Source: Oscillospiraceae bacterium (GTDB taxonomy: Bacteria > Bacillota > Clostridia > Oscillospirales > Oscillospiraceae). From it: a stretch of 64,000 bases of DNA. A program made the translations under genes and the position numbers. The first letter of the stretch is position 1. Every line of letters begins with the position of its first letter. Where the stretch lies: contig JAETOQ010000005.1 in NCBI GenBank assembly GCA_021771635.1, forward strand, positions 1-64,000, in the 5' to 3' direction. The notes under the pieces are model-generated. The model had not been told where the DNA came from. It did not search any database and worked only from the letters and a program-made list of their open reading frames with translations. Positions 43,477 to 52,367 of this stretch are shown here, in pieces.

Positions 43477-43505
43477 ATGTTATCACGAAATCTCGGCAAT
43501 TTCAA
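43477..43505 (-). promoter_or_regulatory. Promoter of the E1-E2-E3-SDR operon
   Basis: Minus-strand TTGAAA, a 17-base spacer and TAACAT. The remainder of 43506-43838 is AT-rich, carries no supported gene, and forms the right arm of the element. Confidence 0.55.
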
Positions 43506-43838
43506 TTCGCATTACTATTCAAAATTTTCGAATTAATTTAGGTAATTATAACAAAACTCCTTGGTTTTTCTTTTCTTGTTCACATCTTTTTATTATTAAT
43601 ATTTCAGAACACGGGCAATATCACTCATTGTGAGCAGTGATCAAGAGTGTCTTTTCTCAGCCGGTTTTCTCCTTATCTGTGATACGTTTAAGCACAGAGT
43701 TGGCTTTCGTTCCGGAAAATGCGAAGCACGGCAGTCAAACTATCAGCGGCGAATATAATCGTGACTTCAAAGGCGTCCAAGACAGCTCTGTCAAAAAATG
43801 TGCTCTACTTCAATACTTCAAATGGCTTGTCCCAAAAA

Positions 43839-43873
43839 GGTGTCCTAATGGTGCCGTGCCGTGGGGCGAGGTG
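43839..43873. other. attR: right junction of the integrated element
   Basis: The element arm begins GGTGTCCTAA (43839-43848), reaches the GTGGG core at 43861-43865 and passes into host gene sequence (GCGAGGTGCC). The 22 bases 43839-43860 match the inverted complement of 28914-28935 at 16 of 22 positions, so the joined ends form a symmetric site around GTG. Confidence 0.7.
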
Positions 43874-44139
43874 CCGTCCACCACGGCGCACCGGATCTCC
43901 GGCAGGACCACGCCGTCCAGAGAGTCCGGATCGCCGGAGCACCACAGGTATTCCACCGCGGTGCCCGCCTGCTCCATGGAGCGGCCCACCTCCCGCATAA
44001 AGGTGTTCTTCCCCACACCGGGGCCGCCCTTCAGCACCATCAGGTCATATGTATCCTCAATGTCCACCATCTCCGGGAACAGATTCTGAAAGCCCTCGCC
44101 GCTGTTCGCGCCGACGAAAAAGTGCGTCACCTGTGCCAT
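43861..44139 (-). pseudogene. N-terminal part of a split PRK06851-like P-loop ATPase
   Basis: It begins MAQVTHFFVGANSGEGFQNLF after GGAGGAG, and contains the Walker A region (LKGGPGVGKNTFMREVG), CSGDPDSLDGVVLPEI and VVDGTSPH, the order of PRK06851 proteins. Host codons end at 43861; the frame continues 15-16 codons into the element to a TGA at 43810, so a 94-residue stump with a foreign tail would be made. The Walker A residue after Lys is Asn where Ser/Thr is normal. Its function in the family is not established. Confidence 0.8.
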
Positions 44140-44287
44140 ATCGTTCTCCTCCAAATCAAGTTTCATGCCAGACTATGCAAAAACATCTTGGCCTGACAGT
44201 GTTTTCAGCCTGTCTGCCGGAAAATTCGGAGGCCGGGGAGGAAATCTTTCCCAAATGAAAAATTATGGTGAAATTTGTGGAGCTTTC

Positions 44288-44296
44288 TGGTATAAT
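44288..44296 (+). promoter_or_regulatory. Extended -10 promoter of the D,D-carboxypeptidase gene
   Basis: TGGTATAAT, an extended -10 with consensus TATAAT; no good -35 is visible. It lies 33 bases before the start codon in the divergent spacer shared with the split ATPase gene. Confidence 0.5.
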
Positions 44297-44329
44297 AAGA
44301 AAAATGTCTGATTTCCCGAGGAGCCTCCT

Positions 44330-45394
44330 ATGGACGATCAATACACGCCTATCATCAGTGAAGAAGAACGGGCCGCCCGCCGGGCCCAGCGGGCCAAGAT
44401 CCGCAGGCAGAGGCAGCGGGCCCGGCGCCGCAGGCAGCTGAAGCTGTTCCTGTCAGCCGCCGGACTGGTCCTGTTGATCCTGCTCCTGGCCTTTGGCAAT
44501 CGGCAGGAGGCAGCGCCGGAGCCGGCCCCGGATGAGCCTATTCCCGCTGTGGAGCCCACCGCCTTATCGGAAGATCCCGAAAAGCCCTATTCCGCTGCAG
44601 AGACCTCCGCCACCGTCCAGCTGGGCAGCAGCATCGACAGCAGCTATGCCGTTCTGATCGACCTCCAAACCGACACCATCCTGGCGGAAAAAGGCGCCCA
44701 TACCGTCATCAGCCCCGCCTCCATGACCAAACTCATGACACTGCTGGTGGCCGCGGAGCATGTGACCGATCTGGACGACACTTTCACCATGACCATTGAT
44801 ATCACGGATTACTGCTATGTCAATGGATGCAGCGTGGTGGGATTGGATATCGGTGAGACGGTCTCCATCCGGGAGCTGCTCTATGGAACCATCCTCCCCT
44901 CCGGCGCCGATGCCTCCCTGGGCCTGGCTGTCTATCTGGCCGGCTCGCACGAGGCCTTTGTGGAGATGATGAACCAAAAGGCGGAGGAACTGGGCATTGC
45001 GGAGACCACCCACTTCACCAACTGTGTGGGCATTTATGACGAGGCCCATGTCTCCACGGTCTATGACATGGCGGTGATCCTGAAGGCCGCCATGGACAAT
45101 GAGTTGTGCCGGGAGGTCCTCCGGGCCCGCACCTATGCGACTGTCCCCACGGAGGCGCATCCCGATGGTCAGACTCTCTCCAACTGGTTCCTGCGGCGCA
45201 TTGAGGACCATGTCCCCAGCACCTTTCAGGTCATCGGCGCCAAGACCGGTTATGTGGTCCAGTCCGGCTCCTGCGCCGCCAGCTGCGGGGAGGATGCCGA
45301 TGGGAACCGCTATATCTGTGTCACCGGAGACGCCGGCAGCAGCTGGCGCTGTATCTTCGACCATGTGGCGCTGTATGAGGAATATTGCAATTAA
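44330..45394 (+). CDS. D-alanyl-D-alanine carboxypeptidase (peptidase S11)
   Basis: A 354-residue membrane-anchored enzyme that trims the terminal D-Ala of peptidoglycan stem peptides. A very basic N-terminus (~35 residues, mostly Arg) and one helix (LFLSAAGLVLLILLLAF) precede an acidic linker and the S11 domain: SPASMTKLMT (SxxK), ILPSGADAS (SxN position reads SGA, a variation) and IGAKTGYV (KTG). The positive-inside N-terminus indicates a signal anchor instead of a cleaved signal. Monocistronic. Confidence 0.92.
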   Translation: MDDQYTPIISEEERAARRAQRAKIRRQRQRARRRRQLKLFLSAAGLVLLILLLAFGNRQEAAPEPAPDEPIPAVEPTALSEDPEKPYSAAETSATVQLGSSIDSSYAVLIDLQTDTILAEKGAHTVISPASMTKLMTLLVAAEHVTDLDDTFTMTIDITDYCYVNGCSVVGLDIGETVSIRELLYGTILPSGADASLGLAVYLAGSHEAFVEMMNQKAEELGIAETTHFTNCVGIYDEAHVSTVYDMAVILKAAMDNELCREVLRARTYATVPTEAHPDGQTLSNWFLRRIEDHVPSTFQVIGAKTGYVVQSGSCAASCGEDADGNRYICVTGDAGSSWRCIFDHVALYEEYCN

Positions 45395-45434
45395 AAGAAC
45401 AGCGTCCCGCTTTCAATCGGGACGCTGTTCTTTT
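45393..45434 (+). terminator. Terminator after the D,D-carboxypeptidase gene
   Basis: AAAAGAACAGCGTCCCG / CGGGACGCTGTTCTTTT, a perfect 17-bp stem with an eight-base loop. A-rich and T-rich ends make it bidirectional. Confidence 0.88.
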
Positions 45435-45597
45435 AGAACCTGTATTCATAACCGTTGAACGCCGTCTGAGCAGTCTTTTTCCCGCCATACTGCGTCGCTT
45501 TCCCTTGCCATACGTCAGTATGGCTGCAAAAAATCTCCTTGTCTGGCGGAAAAAATCCTCGCCCCTCCAGCATTCCCCGGTTATGAATACGGGTTCT
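45435..45597. repeat. MITE-like element, 163 bp
   Basis: The ends are inverted repeats: AGAACC-T-GTATTCATAACCG at the left and the complement of AGAACC-C-GTATTCATAACCG at the right, about 20 bp with one mismatch. An internal hairpin GCCATAC/GTATGGC is present. It encodes nothing and ends exactly at the stop codon of the lipase gene. It is unrelated in sequence to the elements at 20.1 and 27.4 kb but has the same position relative to genes. Confidence 0.6.
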
Positions 45598-46952
45598 TAA
45601 TATCCGCGCTGCTTCAGATTCGCCGCAAGGTTTACGTAAAATTCCCGGATATCGAATCCAGAAATGTTCTCACGGTTTAGGTCCACTACATCTCCGTGGG
45701 AGATGCCCCGCTTTCCCGTGGGTTCCAGCAGGGTGAACCGCTCTCCCCACTTGGCAGACTCCACAGAAACCAGTCCGTCGTTTCTGCCGTCAAAATGCTT
45801 GACGATGGGGTGTGTCATGTTCAGGGGAAACTTGCCGTGGACCGCCTTTTCGCAGTAGGACATGACACTTTCATAGACCACGTCGGGATCATCCGGCGTA
45901 ACCTGGTTCCGGGCGAGACAGGCGCTCTCCGTCAGGTCCGTTACCGCCGCCAGGAAGTCCGGATTTTCATCTCCCAGCTTTTTCATGGTGCTGTTATAGG
46001 CGGCGGCGATCTTCTGCCGGGCGGCCTCCGGGACCTTGCCCAGCAGGTATTCCGCGAAGATACAACCCCGGTGGGGGGTGTTGATGGTGGTCAGCGTAGC
46101 CACATAGGGCGCCATCCCGAAGTGGGCGATGGCGGCGCGGCTGTCCAGCCCACCCTTGGAATGGGCGATGATGTTCACCTTTTCGCAGCCGGTCTCATCG
46201 ACGATCTGCCGGATACGCTGGGCCAGCTCTCTCCCGCTGTCCTCCACTGAGGCGGCGGACTGCTGCTGTCCATAGTAGACTGTGGCGCCGTTGCGCATCA
46301 GCTCTTTGGGGATCCGGCCCCAGTAGTTGACATAACGATAGTCCCGAAAGAATACGCCGTGGACCATCAGGATGGGGTATTTCGTCTTGCAGACCTCACT
46401 CTCCGCCCGGACGGCATCCAACTCCCACTTCTCTGTTTCAAACTCCACCTCGTCGGAGGTGATGCGGATAATTTTAGCCAAGTACCAGATGTTGACAAAG
46501 GGTATCCAGCCGCAGAGAGCTGCCAGAACGCGATGCTTGAGGCCCAGCTGGACGGAGGACAGGTAAACTCTTATCATACCATTCCAGAATACAATGGTCT
46601 CCGCGAGGACTGCAATCAGCGTACACCCCAGATTGGCTCTCACCACAATCCAAATATCCTCCGCTCTGGCGGGCTCTGCCATCAAAAAGTGGATTGAGCG
46701 AAACCAAAGGATGCCAAAAATCACACAGTTTACAGTGGAGGTCACGAGAAACAGTTGCAGCAGAGCACTTCCGCACTCCAGCTGATGAAGGCGCTTTGTA
46801 GGTGCGCCTTTCCCCAACGGATGTATATTGATCCATAGAAACACAGCCAGGCTGGCCAGCAGCACAAGACCAAGACCGAACCCAACTGTGTAGAGACCGC
46901 CGATCGCCGCCAGCAGCACCAGGGCGCTGACTGCTCTCCTCACTCGCTTCAT
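45597..46952 (-). CDS. Membrane-associated lipase / alpha-beta hydrolase
   Basis: A 451-residue protein: about four membrane segments in the first 160 residues, then a triacylglycerol-lipase-like hydrolase (YPILMVHGVFFRDYRYVNYWGRIPKELMRNGATVYYG, nucleophile in VNIIAHSKGGLDSRAA, INTPHRGC, acid in FDGRNDGLVS, histidine in ISHGDVVDL). It is related to secreted lipases (LipA/LipC type) but tethered. Substrate unknown; membrane lipids or esters are plausible. It overlaps the EFR1 gene by four bases. Confidence 0.85.
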   Translation of the reverse strand: MKRVRRAVSALVLLAAIGGLYTVGFGLGLVLLASLAVFLWINIHPLGKGAPTKRLHQLECGSALLQLFLVTSTVNCVIFGILWFRSIHFLMAEPARAEDIWIVVRANLGCTLIAVLAETIVFWNGMIRVYLSSVQLGLKHRVLAALCGWIPFVNIWYLAKIIRITSDEVEFETEKWELDAVRAESEVCKTKYPILMVHGVFFRDYRYVNYWGRIPKELMRNGATVYYGQQQSAASVEDSGRELAQRIRQIVDETGCEKVNIIAHSKGGLDSRAAIAHFGMAPYVATLTTINTPHRGCIFAEYLLGKVPEAARQKIAAAYNSTMKKLGDENPDFLAAVTDLTESACLARNQVTPDDPDVVYESVMSYCEKAVHGKFPLNMTHPIVKHFDGRNDGLVSVESAKWGERFTLLEPTGKRGISHGDVVDLNRENISGFDIREFYVNLAANLKQRGY

Positions 46953-47770
46953 AAAAACACCTCATTCCTCTTCGGCTCCTGGAAGTTCTGTTCCAGCATG
47001 GCCACATGGGAGAGGAATGCCTCGTCATCGAAGTATTTGGCCCCGTGGGTGCATTTGCGGACACAGCACTGGCACTTGATGCAGATGCCGGGGACCTCCG
47101 CCACGTTTTGCGGGTCGATGGCGCCCATGGGGCACAGCCGGGCGCAGGCGCCGCAGTTACAGCACTTGGAGAGGTCCGTCTTGGGCTTGGCCTTCAGGAA
47201 TTTGACAGGCTGGCCGTCGGTGCCCTCGGGGACATAATAGGGGGCATCCGGGGCGCCGGGGACCGAAACAGGCGCGGGAATGTCTGTCAAGTTTTTTGCC
47301 TTAACAGCTATTTGATCAGCAAACTCCCGCATCTGCCGCTTGTCGTCCCAGTCCGGGCGGCCCTCCGCCAGCTTGTCCGTGAAGGCGTGCTGGCCCACAA
47401 AGGCCCCTGCCGCCACAGTGTGGAACCCATCCGCCTCCAAAACCGCGCACAGCTCCGCCAGGGAGTTGTCATAGCTTCGGTTGCCGAACAGCACCACCGG
47501 CACCGTCAGTGCTCCACCGCCCTTCAGCTTTTCCCGGAAATCCGGCAGCAGCTTGTTGGGCATCTTCCCCGCGTATGTAGGTGTCCCAACCACTACCAGG
47601 TCAGTCTTTGTAAAGGAATATTCCTTTTCACGTTCCGCAGGCCTGGCAAATCCGATCCGCTCCATGGGCAGGTCCAGCTTTGCGGCCAGTTCCTCCGCGA
47701 TGGTGTTCACCGCCTTGTCCGTGGTGCCCGTGGCACTGTAATACAGCGCCCAAACCTTCCTGATCTCCAT
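46949..47770 (-). CDS. EFR1-type flavodoxin-ferredoxin fusion protein
   Basis: A 273-residue electron carrier. An N-terminal flavodoxin domain (VWALYYSATGTTDKAV for FMN phosphate; LVVVGTPTYAGKMPNKLLPDF) is followed by a C-terminal pair of 4Fe-4S clusters (CCNCGACARLCPMGAI, CIKCQCCVRKCTHGAKYF). This domain order is the EFR1 family of anaerobes; partners are unknown. Confidence 0.92.
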   Translation of the reverse strand: MEIRKVWALYYSATGTTDKAVNTIAEELAAKLDLPMERIGFARPAEREKEYSFTKTDLVVVGTPTYAGKMPNKLLPDFREKLKGGGALTVPVVLFGNRSYDNSLAELCAVLEADGFHTVAAGAFVGQHAFTDKLAEGRPDWDDKRQMREFADQIAVKAKNLTDIPAPVSVPGAPDAPYYVPEGTDGQPVKFLKAKPKTDLSKCCNCGACARLCPMGAIDPQNVAEVPGICIKCQCCVRKCTHGAKYFDDEAFLSHVAMLEQNFQEPKRNEVFL

Positions 47771-47789
47771 GACTCTCCTCCTTTGCAGC

Positions 47790-47820
47790 GGCAGGCGCCT
47801 GGGAATCCCGGGCGCCTGCC
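47790..47820 (-). terminator. Strong hairpin between small Cys protein and EFR1 genes
   Basis: GGCAGGCGCC / GGCGCCTGCC with a further GGG/CCC inside. No T-run follows on the minus strand, so it may reduce read-through or stabilise mRNA ends. Confidence 0.5.
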
Positions 47821-47825
47821 AGTGT

Positions 47826-48035
47826 TTACAGCAAAAAATCTGATTCCTTCAGTTTGCCGGTATCCAGTGACGCCGGACGGGGCGGCACCCGCTTCAGAGG
47901 GTCATACTTGAACGCCCTGCAATAGTGCTCCACCGGCACGACACCCCGCTTGACGCAGGCCACCTCCCGCTCGTTGATCTGCTGCCCCCGCTGGCAGTAG
48001 GCGCACCGCGGGTCGATATCCTTCCGAAACAGCAT
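47826..48035 (-). CDS. Small cysteine-containing protein, function unknown
   Basis: A 69-residue protein with four cysteines (RCAYCQRG, VACVKRG, HYCRAFKYDPLKRVPPRP), resembling a small zinc-binding module that recurs in Clostridia, often with the same FKYDPLKRxP sequence. It lies 24 bases after the Clp ATPase gene and is probably co-transcribed. A redox or metal role is only a guess. Confidence 0.7.
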   Translation of the reverse strand: MLFRKDIDPRCAYCQRGQQINEREVACVKRGVVPVEHYCRAFKYDPLKRVPPRPASLDTGKLKESDFLL

Positions 48036-48059
48036 CCTGATCTCCCTCTCGTCTCACAT

Positions 48060-50378
48060 TTACAGCGTATACAGCTTGACTTCCCCGTTCTCCACCGTGG
48101 CTTTGACCTGGGTGACGGGGTTCTCATAGCTGTCGATGATCTTGGTGGCCATGGGGTCCTCCAGTTCCTTCTGGATGGTCCGCCGCAGGTTCCGGGCGCC
48201 GTAGGTCCGGGAATAGGACTTTTCGGTCAGCCATGTCAGCAGCGCGTCGTCGTAGGTGAAGGTGATGCCCTTCTCCCTCAGAGACGCCGCCAGCTCATCC
48301 AGCATGATGCGGGCGATGCTCTGGAAGTTCTCCTCAGACAGGCGGTTGAAGGTGATGACCGCGTCCACCCGGTTGATGAACTCCGGCCGCAGGAACTGCT
48401 GGAGGGCCTTCATGGCCCGGTCCCCGTCCTGCTCCTGCTGGGTGCGGCCAAAGCCCACGGTGCCCTCCTTGGTGGCACTGCCGGCGTTGGAGGTCATCAC
48501 GATGATGGTGTTTTCAAAATTGACCTTGCGGCCGTGGGCGTCGGTGATCTCACCGTCATCCAGGATCTGGAGCAGGACATTCAGCACGTCGGGATGGGCC
48601 TTTTCGATCTCATCGAACAGCACCACGGCATAGGGCTTCCGGCGGATCTTCTCCGTCAGCTGGCCCGCCTCGTCATAGCCCACATAGCCGGGAGGAGAGC
48701 CCACGATCCGGGAGACGGAGTGCTTCTCCATGAACTCAGACATGTCCAGGCGGATCAGGGCGTCCGGGGTGTTGAACAGGTCGCAGGCCAGCTGCTTCAC
48801 CAGTTCCGTCTTGCCAACGCCGGTGGAGCCGACGAAGATGAAGCTGACGGGCTTGTGCTTGGGGCTGATGCCCACCCGGTTCCGGCGCACGGCGGCGCTT
48901 ACTGCGGCGATGGCCTCGTCCTGGCCGATGATGTGCTCCTTCAGGCGGCTCTCCAGCTGGCTCAGGCGCTGGAACTCCTGCTCCCGTATCCGGGAGGCGG
49001 GGATCTTGGTCCACAGTTCAATGACGTGGGCCAGGTTTTCCATGGACAGCTGGGGATCACCCTTTTCAATCAGGGTGTTCAGCTCCGTGTTCAGCTGCAG
49101 CTCCTTGCTCTTCAGGAAAGCCATGCGCTCGTAGTCCGGCTCGGCGCCCTCCTGGGTGGACTTCTCCTCCAGCATGGTCCGCTCTTTCTCATAATCGTCC
49201 AGCTCCCGCTGGATCTGCATCCGCCGGGAGATGTCCGAGTCCTTCAGATTCAGGTCGGAGCATGCCTCGTCGATGAGGTCGATGGCCTTGTCCGGCAGGA
49301 ATCGGTCGGTGATGTAGCGCTCGCTCAGCAGCACCGCCTGGCGAAGGATGCCGTCGGAGATCTTGACGCCGTGGAACTTCTCATAGTTGGGGGCCAAACC
49401 CTTCAAAATCTCAATGGAGTCCTCAATGGAAGGCTCGTTCACCGTCACCGGCTGGAAACGGCGCTCCAGGGCGGTGTCCTTTTCGATGGACTTGCGGTAC
49501 TCGTTGAAGGTGGTGGCGCCGATGACCTGGATCTCGCCCCGGGACAGGGCGGGCTTCAGGATGTTGGCGGCGTTCATGCTGCCCTCGGCGTCGCCGGCGC
49601 CCACGATGGTGTGGACCTCGTCGATCATCAGGATAATATTGCCCAGGCGCTTCACCTCGTCGATGAGGCCCTTCATCCGGCTCTCGAACTGGCCGCGGAA
49701 CTGGGTGCCCGCCACCAGGGCGGTCAGGTCCAGCAGATAGACCTCCTTCTCCCGCAGCTTGAAGGGCACGTCGCCATGGGCGATGCGCTGCGCCAGGCCC
49801 TCCGCGATGGCGGTCTTGCCCACGCCGGGCTCACCGATCAGGCAGGGGTTGTTCTTCTGGCGGCGGTTCAGGATCTGCACCACCCGCTCGATCTCCTGGG
49901 CGCGGCCGATAACGGGGTCCAGCTTGCCGTCCTTGGCTTTCTGCGTCAGGGAAATACAGTAATTCTCCAGATATTTCCTCTTGCCGTTTTTCGGCTCCTT
50001 GCGGTCCTTTTCCCTGCGGTCACGGGAGCCGCTCTCCTCGGCGGACTCGCCCTTGGCGGCGTCTCCGCCGGAGAAGAGGCGGTTCAAAAACGGGAAGGTG
50101 GCGGTCTTGCCATCTTCCTCCTCATCGTCTCCCTCGCCTCCTGGCAGGTCCTCGATATTCTCCACGCCGCTCATGGCCTGCATCATCTCGCTGCTGAGCG
50201 TCTCCAGATCCTCGTCGGAGATGCCCATGCGCTTCATCATGTCGTCCACCTGAGGCAGTCCCAGATCCTTGGCGCACTTGAGGCACAGGCCCTCGTTGAC
50301 GGTCTTGTCGCCATCCATTTTGGAAATGAATACCACGGCGACGTTCTTTTTACATCTTGAACAAAGTGTAGGCTGCAT
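48060..50378 (-). CDS. Clp-family AAA+ unfoldase with N-terminal zinc finger (ClpE-like)
   Basis: A 772-residue two-ring AAA+ ATPase. Instead of Clp N-domain repeats it starts with a zinc finger (LCSRCKKN ... [11 protein letters not shown]) like ClpE and McsA, then an acidic linker. AAA1: [31 protein letters not shown]2: [36 protein letters not shown] loop in the second ring is the usual ClpP-docking tripeptide, so it probably feeds a ClpP protease. It lies 15 bases after cvpA. Confidence 0.9.
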   Translation of the reverse strand: MQPTLCSRCKKNVAVVFISKMDGDKTVNEGLCLKCAKDLGLPQVDDMMKRMGISDEDLETLSSEMMQAMSGVENIEDLPGGEGDDEEEDGKTATFPFLNRLFSGGDAAKGESAEESGSRDRREKDRKEPKNGKRKYLENYCISLTQKAKDGKLDPVIGRAQEIERVVQILNRRQKNNPCLIGEPGVGKTAIAEGLAQRIAHGDVPFKLREKEVYLLDLTALVAGTQFRGQFESRMKGLIDEVKRLGNIILMIDEVHTIVGAGDAEGSMNAANILKPALSRGEIQVIGATTFNEYRKSIEKDTALERRFQPVTVNEPSIEDSIEILKGLAPNYEKFHGVKISDGILRQAVLLSERYITDRFLPDKAIDLIDEACSDLNLKDSDISRRMQIQRELDDYEKERTMLEEKSTQEGAEPDYERMAFLKSKELQLNTELNTLIEKGDPQLSMENLAHVIELWTKIPASRIREQEFQRLSQLESRLKEHIIGQDEAIAAVSAAVRRNRVGISPKHKPVSFIFVGSTGVGKTELVKQLACDLFNTPDALIRLDMSEFMEKHSVSRIVGSPPGYVGYDEAGQLTEKIRRKPYAVVLFDEIEKAHPDVLNVLLQILDDGEITDAHGRKVNFENTIIVMTSNAGSATKEGTVGFGRTQQEQDGDRAMKALQQFLRPEFINRVDAVITFNRLSEENFQSIARIMLDELAASLREKGITFTYDDALLTWLTEKSYSRTYGARNLRRTIQKELEDPMATKIIDSYENPVTQVKATVENGEVKLYTL

Positions 50379-50392
50379 CGTATACCTCCAAG

Positions 50393-51094
50393 TTATTGCA
50401 GAAACGACAGTACGCTCAGCGGCGTATTTGTCGTGAATATATGCAAAATATGGGCTTCCGCCAGGGGGCCGGTGTCAAAGGAGACGCCCAGCTTCCGGAG
50501 TGCCCAGACCGACAGGAACAGCAGCAGGGTTCCCTCGGTCAAACCGATCAAAGCGCCGCCCAGAGCGTTGAGTCCGTGCAGCCCAGGCAGCTTGAATACC
50601 AGATCCATGGCCCGCAGCAGCACATGCAGCAAAACCAGCAGGGCCAGAAAGGAGAGGATGTACAGCACCCCGTAGATCATGGACTGGGCAATGCTCTCCA
50701 CCACCGCGGCGGCGATGGACACGCCGGTGTCCCGGACCGTCTCCCGGGCCTGCTCCGCAAGGGAGGTCCTCACCTCCATGTCCAGACCCAGCAGTTCCAG
50801 CAGGTCCTCGATCTGGAAGCCATCTTCCACATCCGCCTCCGGCATCTGGACCTGGCCGGTCTCCGCCGTCAGGGCGTCATCGACCTTTGTCTCGATCTGT
50901 TTCTCAATGACCGGGGCCGCCAGCTTTGCCGCCGGACCGGAAAATGTGGCGGCGATCATTCCAGCCCCTACCAGGGCCACCACCACGATCACGAACCCGG
51001 CCAGCGTCCGCAGCAGTCCCCGCTTCGCGCCAAAGACCGCAAATCCCAGCAAAACGGCCGCTGCAACGATGTCTATTATAACAGGTGTCGTCAC
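50393..51094 (-). CDS. CvpA family membrane protein
   Basis: A 233-residue protein with four membrane segments: IIDIVAAAVLLGFAVFGAKRGLLRTL and GLNALGGALIGLTEGTLLLFLSVW are the CvpA hallmarks (an R-G after helix 1, an L-x-G-x-x-x-G-x-x near the last helix). An amphipathic acidic stretch sits between the pairs. Function is unresolved in the family (colicin V production, envelope homeostasis). Confidence 0.87.
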   Translation of the reverse strand: MTTPVIIDIVAAAVLLGFAVFGAKRGLLRTLAGFVIVVVALVGAGMIAATFSGPAAKLAAPVIEKQIETKVDDALTAETGQVQMPEADVEDGFQIEDLLELLGLDMEVRTSLAEQARETVRDTGVSIAAAVVESIAQSMIYGVLYILSFLALLVLLHVLLRAMDLVFKLPGLHGLNALGGALIGLTEGTLLLFLSVWALRKLGVSFDTGPLAEAHILHIFTTNTPLSVLSFLQ

Positions 51095-51152
51095 GATTGC
51101 CTACCTTTCCCGATGTAAACGTTTTGTGAATTTGCCCATCAATTTCTCACTT

Positions 51153-52367
51153 TTAAGGCAAAAACAGGCTTGCGGATTCCGACGACAGCAGCAATACGGA
51201 ACCATCCGGCCGCATCAGGGCCTCCTTCGCATCATCCGTTCCCTTTAGAGAAGCATATACCTCCAAGGCCTGATTATAGACCACCAGACTGTCGATATAC
51301 TGTACGGCCAGATACCGTCCCGCAGCGGAGATGCTCTGGATCTCCCCATTCACGTCCAGAGAACCCAGCTCCTCTCCGTCGGTATCCACGGTCACCAGCC
51401 GTCCCACGCTGCCGGACTGGTAGCGGTTCAGCAGCAATGTGGTGAAGCCGTCGCCGGAGATGTCATACTCCCGCAGGTATGCGCCCTGATAGGAATAAGC
51501 CGCCGATACCTCCCCCTTGGTATTTGCAAAGGTCAGGCAGTTGTCGGACACCGTGACGAGCTTCCCGTCCTGCTGGCCGATGGCGATCACCAAGCCGTCA
51601 GAAATATCATAATCCGCCACAGGGTCCTCCTTGGTCAGGTCATAGAGGACGATGTTGCTGACGAATACGCTGTTCTCCTGACCCAGCGTCACCGCCGCCA
51701 GGTAGCCGCCGTCGTTGGTGACATAGGCGTCTTCCACAAACCGCACGGAGGATCTGAACACAAACACCCGCTCCATGCTGTCGTCATAGACGTCCACCCA
51801 GCCCTTGTAATTCTTTTTCTTGGTGGTCACCGCCAGCCAGCCGTTCTCGTTCAGCGCGGCGGAGATCAGCGGTTCCGTCTCGCTGGCGGCCTCAGTCACT
51901 TCTTCACCGTTCTGGTCCCGCAGGATCACCTCGCCGTCCTGGTCCAGCACGTACAGCTCCGTACCGCCCACATCGTAGGCCACCACCTTGCCGCCGCCCT
52001 GGGACAAAGCCGGGGCGGCCATGTTGACCGGCGTGGACCACACCTCGCCGCCGTCCTGGTCCAGGATCTTCAGGGAGATATCGGACAGCACCACCAGCCG
52101 GTCCCCCAGGGCCGCGAAGTGGTTCTTGGAGGAGGCGTCGTAGTCGTACACCGTGTCGCCGCCCACCTTTTCCGAGCTTCCGTAGCTGAAATAGCGGTGC
52201 AGCGCGTCCAGGCCCGTCCCGTCCCGGTACGCCGCCGCCAGCACCACCAGCAGCACGATCACCAGTGTCAGGAAGAACACGCCAAAGCCCCGGCGCTTCC
52301 GGGACTTTTTGGGCTCGTTCTCCTCTCCGTCATTGTCATTCCAGATGTCCTTTGTCGTATCAGCCAT
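51153..52367 (-). CDS. DUF5711 family protein with beta-propeller-like exterior
   Basis: A 404-residue protein: a charged cytoplasmic N-terminus, one helix (FGVFFLTLVIVLLVVLAAAY) and an external domain of repeating strands with WD/PQQ-like patterns (LVVLSDISLKILDQDGGEVW, LYVLDQDGEVILRDQNGEEV, LVTVDTDGEELGSL), probably a seven-bladed propeller. No catalytic motif. Its start overlaps the end of truA by eight bases. Confidence 0.8.
   Translation of the reverse strand: MADTTKDIWNDNDGEENEPKKSRKRRGFGVFFLTLVIVLLVVLAAAYRDGTGLDALHRYFSYGSSEKVGGDTVYDYDASSKNHFAALGDRLVVLSDISLKILDQDGGEVWSTPVNMAAPALSQGGGKVVAYDVGGTELYVLDQDGEVILRDQNGEEVTEAASETEPLISAALNENGWLAVTTKKKNYKGWVDVYDDSMERVFVFRSSVRFVEDAYVTNDGGYLAAVTLGQENSVFVSNIVLYDLTKEDPVADYDISDGLVIAIGQQDGKLVTVSDNCLTFANTKGEVSAAYSYQGAYLREYDISGDGFTTLLLNRYQSGSVGRLVTVDTDGEELGSLDVNGEIQSISAAGRYLAVQYIDSLVVYNQALEVYASLKGTDDAKEALMRPDGSVLLLSSESASLFLP

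Larger units (their letters stand above)
28911..43860. mobile_element. 14.95-kb serine-recombinase element carrying a catabolic operon
   Basis: Bounded by GTGGG at 28911 and again at 43861, with inverted arms inside, and inserted in the DGTSPH-V-MEP codons of an ATPase gene. It contains the large serine recombinase next to the left end, a 38-residue ORF, a LacI regulator and ten metabolic or transport genes. Its operons are visibly more AT-rich, especially the intergenic parts near 31.2, 37.6 and 43.5 kb, than the surrounding chromosome. No conjugation, replication or phage structural genes are present, so it must move by recombinase action alone or with helper functions. Confidence 0.8.

Noticed and set aside
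28926-43848. GGTGTCCTAA inverted pair taken as transposon terminal repeats with GTGGG as target duplication
   Set aside because: The repeats lie 13-22 bases inside the junctions, no DDE transposase is present, and the arms rebuild a symmetric integrase site around the core.
47925-50360. 811-codon open frame on the plus strand
   Set aside because: Antisense shadow of the Clp ATPase gene; composition is the reverse complement of conserved AAA+ codons.
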